Assembly: GCA_964035545.1 (NCBI GenBank)
Contig: OZ037765.1
Location: forward strand, 25,556,504 to 25,620,503
Direction: 5' to 3'
Source of the DNA: Bugula neritina
Lineage: Eukaryota; Bryozoa; Gymnolaemata; Cheilostomatida; Bugulidae
DNA length: 64,000 bases
Below, one piece after another: positions 63,160 to 64,000 of the stretch; the stretch's first letter is position 1, and every line of letters starts with the position of its first letter. The position numbers and the translations under genes are program-made. The notes beneath the pieces were generated by a model. The model was not told the DNA's origin, searched no databases, and saw nothing but the letters and a program-made list of their open reading frames with translations.

Positions 63160-64000
63160 ATGTTTTATAATCACTACTGCTATTAGTATTTGCAGTACCA
63201 ATAGTATTACTATTACTATTAGAATTGTATTTGATAATTTATTGTTTTGAATTTAAGTTATGATTACAGCTTACATGTTTACAGTTACAGCTCACAAGTG
63301 CAGGTGTTATTTTTATTTAAAAGTTTAATATATATAGAAACAATTGTCTCCTTCAGTATCGGTATCAGTAATACATACCGAATACTAATCTAAAATTGAA
63401 TCATAAATGTCACCAATATAAATATGAATATGAACATTAAACATTTATTATTGTACATTTTATTATGATGGTGATTATGATGTTTGATTACCATTATGAT
63501 TAATTTCACATTCACAGTCATTATCATTCTGATTAGCATTATAATTATGATAATGATTAAGGTTTATAACTTTTACTTTATGGCTATCGCAATCAGTATC
63601 AGTATGACTATGAGTATGACTATCATAATCACTATAATAGTGACTATAACTATAAGTATAACTGGGCATAAGCTAACTGTGAGATCACCATTAACTGAAT
63701 TAACTATTAGGTATTTCAATTTGTATGAAAATCATACAATCAGTAACAGTAACTGTAAGAGTAACACTAACAGTAACACTAACTCTGTAAGACCATGACT
63801 CACTTTGACTCACCCACTCACTGACTTTGAGTGTGTAACATTTAATCTTACACTAACAGTAACTGTATCACTATCACTGTGAGCATATCAGTATCACTAT
63901 AAATTAATGATAATCATATTCATAATGATAGTGATAGTTTCACTATGACTATGAGTGTGAGTATCAGTATCAGTATGAGTGAGAGTATGAGTCATGCTGA
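63160..64000. repeat. Degenerate simple-sequence block at the right edge
   Basis: Drifting words of the TATCAGTATCA, ATGATTATGA, AACACTAACAGT and GAGTATGAG kinds fill most of the last 840 bases, in both strand senses. Same style as the blocks at 17.9, 28.8 and 43.7 kb. Open frames here are repeat artefacts. Confidence 0.8.

Noticed and set aside
63475-63798. Frames on both strands at the right edge
   Set aside because: Overlapping low-complexity translations of simple repeats on opposite strands.
1-64000. CRISPR array, phage, operon or other prokaryotic system
   Set aside because: Genes are split by spliceosomal introns, repeats are microsatellites and eukaryotic transposons, and no regularly spaced repeat array exists.

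Overview
The window is nuclear DNA from an invertebrate animal. It is AT-rich, has single-copy metazoan genes split by many short GT-AG introns, and carries LINE, pogo, hAT, PIF/Harbinger-like and tRNA-SINE remnants plus large drifting simple-repeat blocks. The gene set and repeat style suggest a lophotrochozoan, but nothing here fixes the species. No prokaryotic or viral gene system was found.

Layout from left to right: a LINE reverse-transcriptase fragment (37-446, -); a PRXL2C/AAED1-type thioredoxin-fold protein (1343-3714, +) with a MITE in intron 2; a FEM1A/C-type ubiquitin-ligase receptor (5876-9969, +); a MYORG-like family-31 glycosidase (10605-16407, +); a simple-repeat and LINE-remnant desert to 20.1 kb; a four-pass membrane protein of unknown family (20171-25248, +) whose second intron holds a decayed pogo/Tigger transposon; a tandem pair of hAT MITEs; the ribosomal protein S8 gene (26509-28296, -) with two C/D snoRNAs in its introns; a gene desert; a PDZ-PH-PH adaptor (32882-39705, +); a one-exon ORF of unknown function (40555-41235, -); another simple-repeat desert; the gamma-tubulin complex protein TUBGCP5 (44849-54596, +, 21 exons); a tail-anchored cytochrome b5 (55440-59753, +); a small membrane protein with two PPxY motifs (60307-62285, -); and a terminal simple-repeat block.

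The exon chains were built by hand from acceptor and donor sites, and every junction was checked for codon phase. The reconstructed lengths agree with the families: PRXL2C 225 aa, FEM1 633 aa, MYORG-like 685 aa, RPS8 212 aa, TUBGCP5 950 aa, cytochrome b5 129 aa. The genes are unrelated housekeeping and signalling genes, not a functional cluster.

The most interesting observations are two snoRNAs in successive RPS8 introns with the same 12-nt guide to helix 69 of 28S rRNA (SNORD46 type), the double-PPxY membrane protein, the missing second cysteine of PRXL2C, a tandemly duplicated splice acceptor in FEM1, and several well-delimited transposon remnants with readable target-site duplications.
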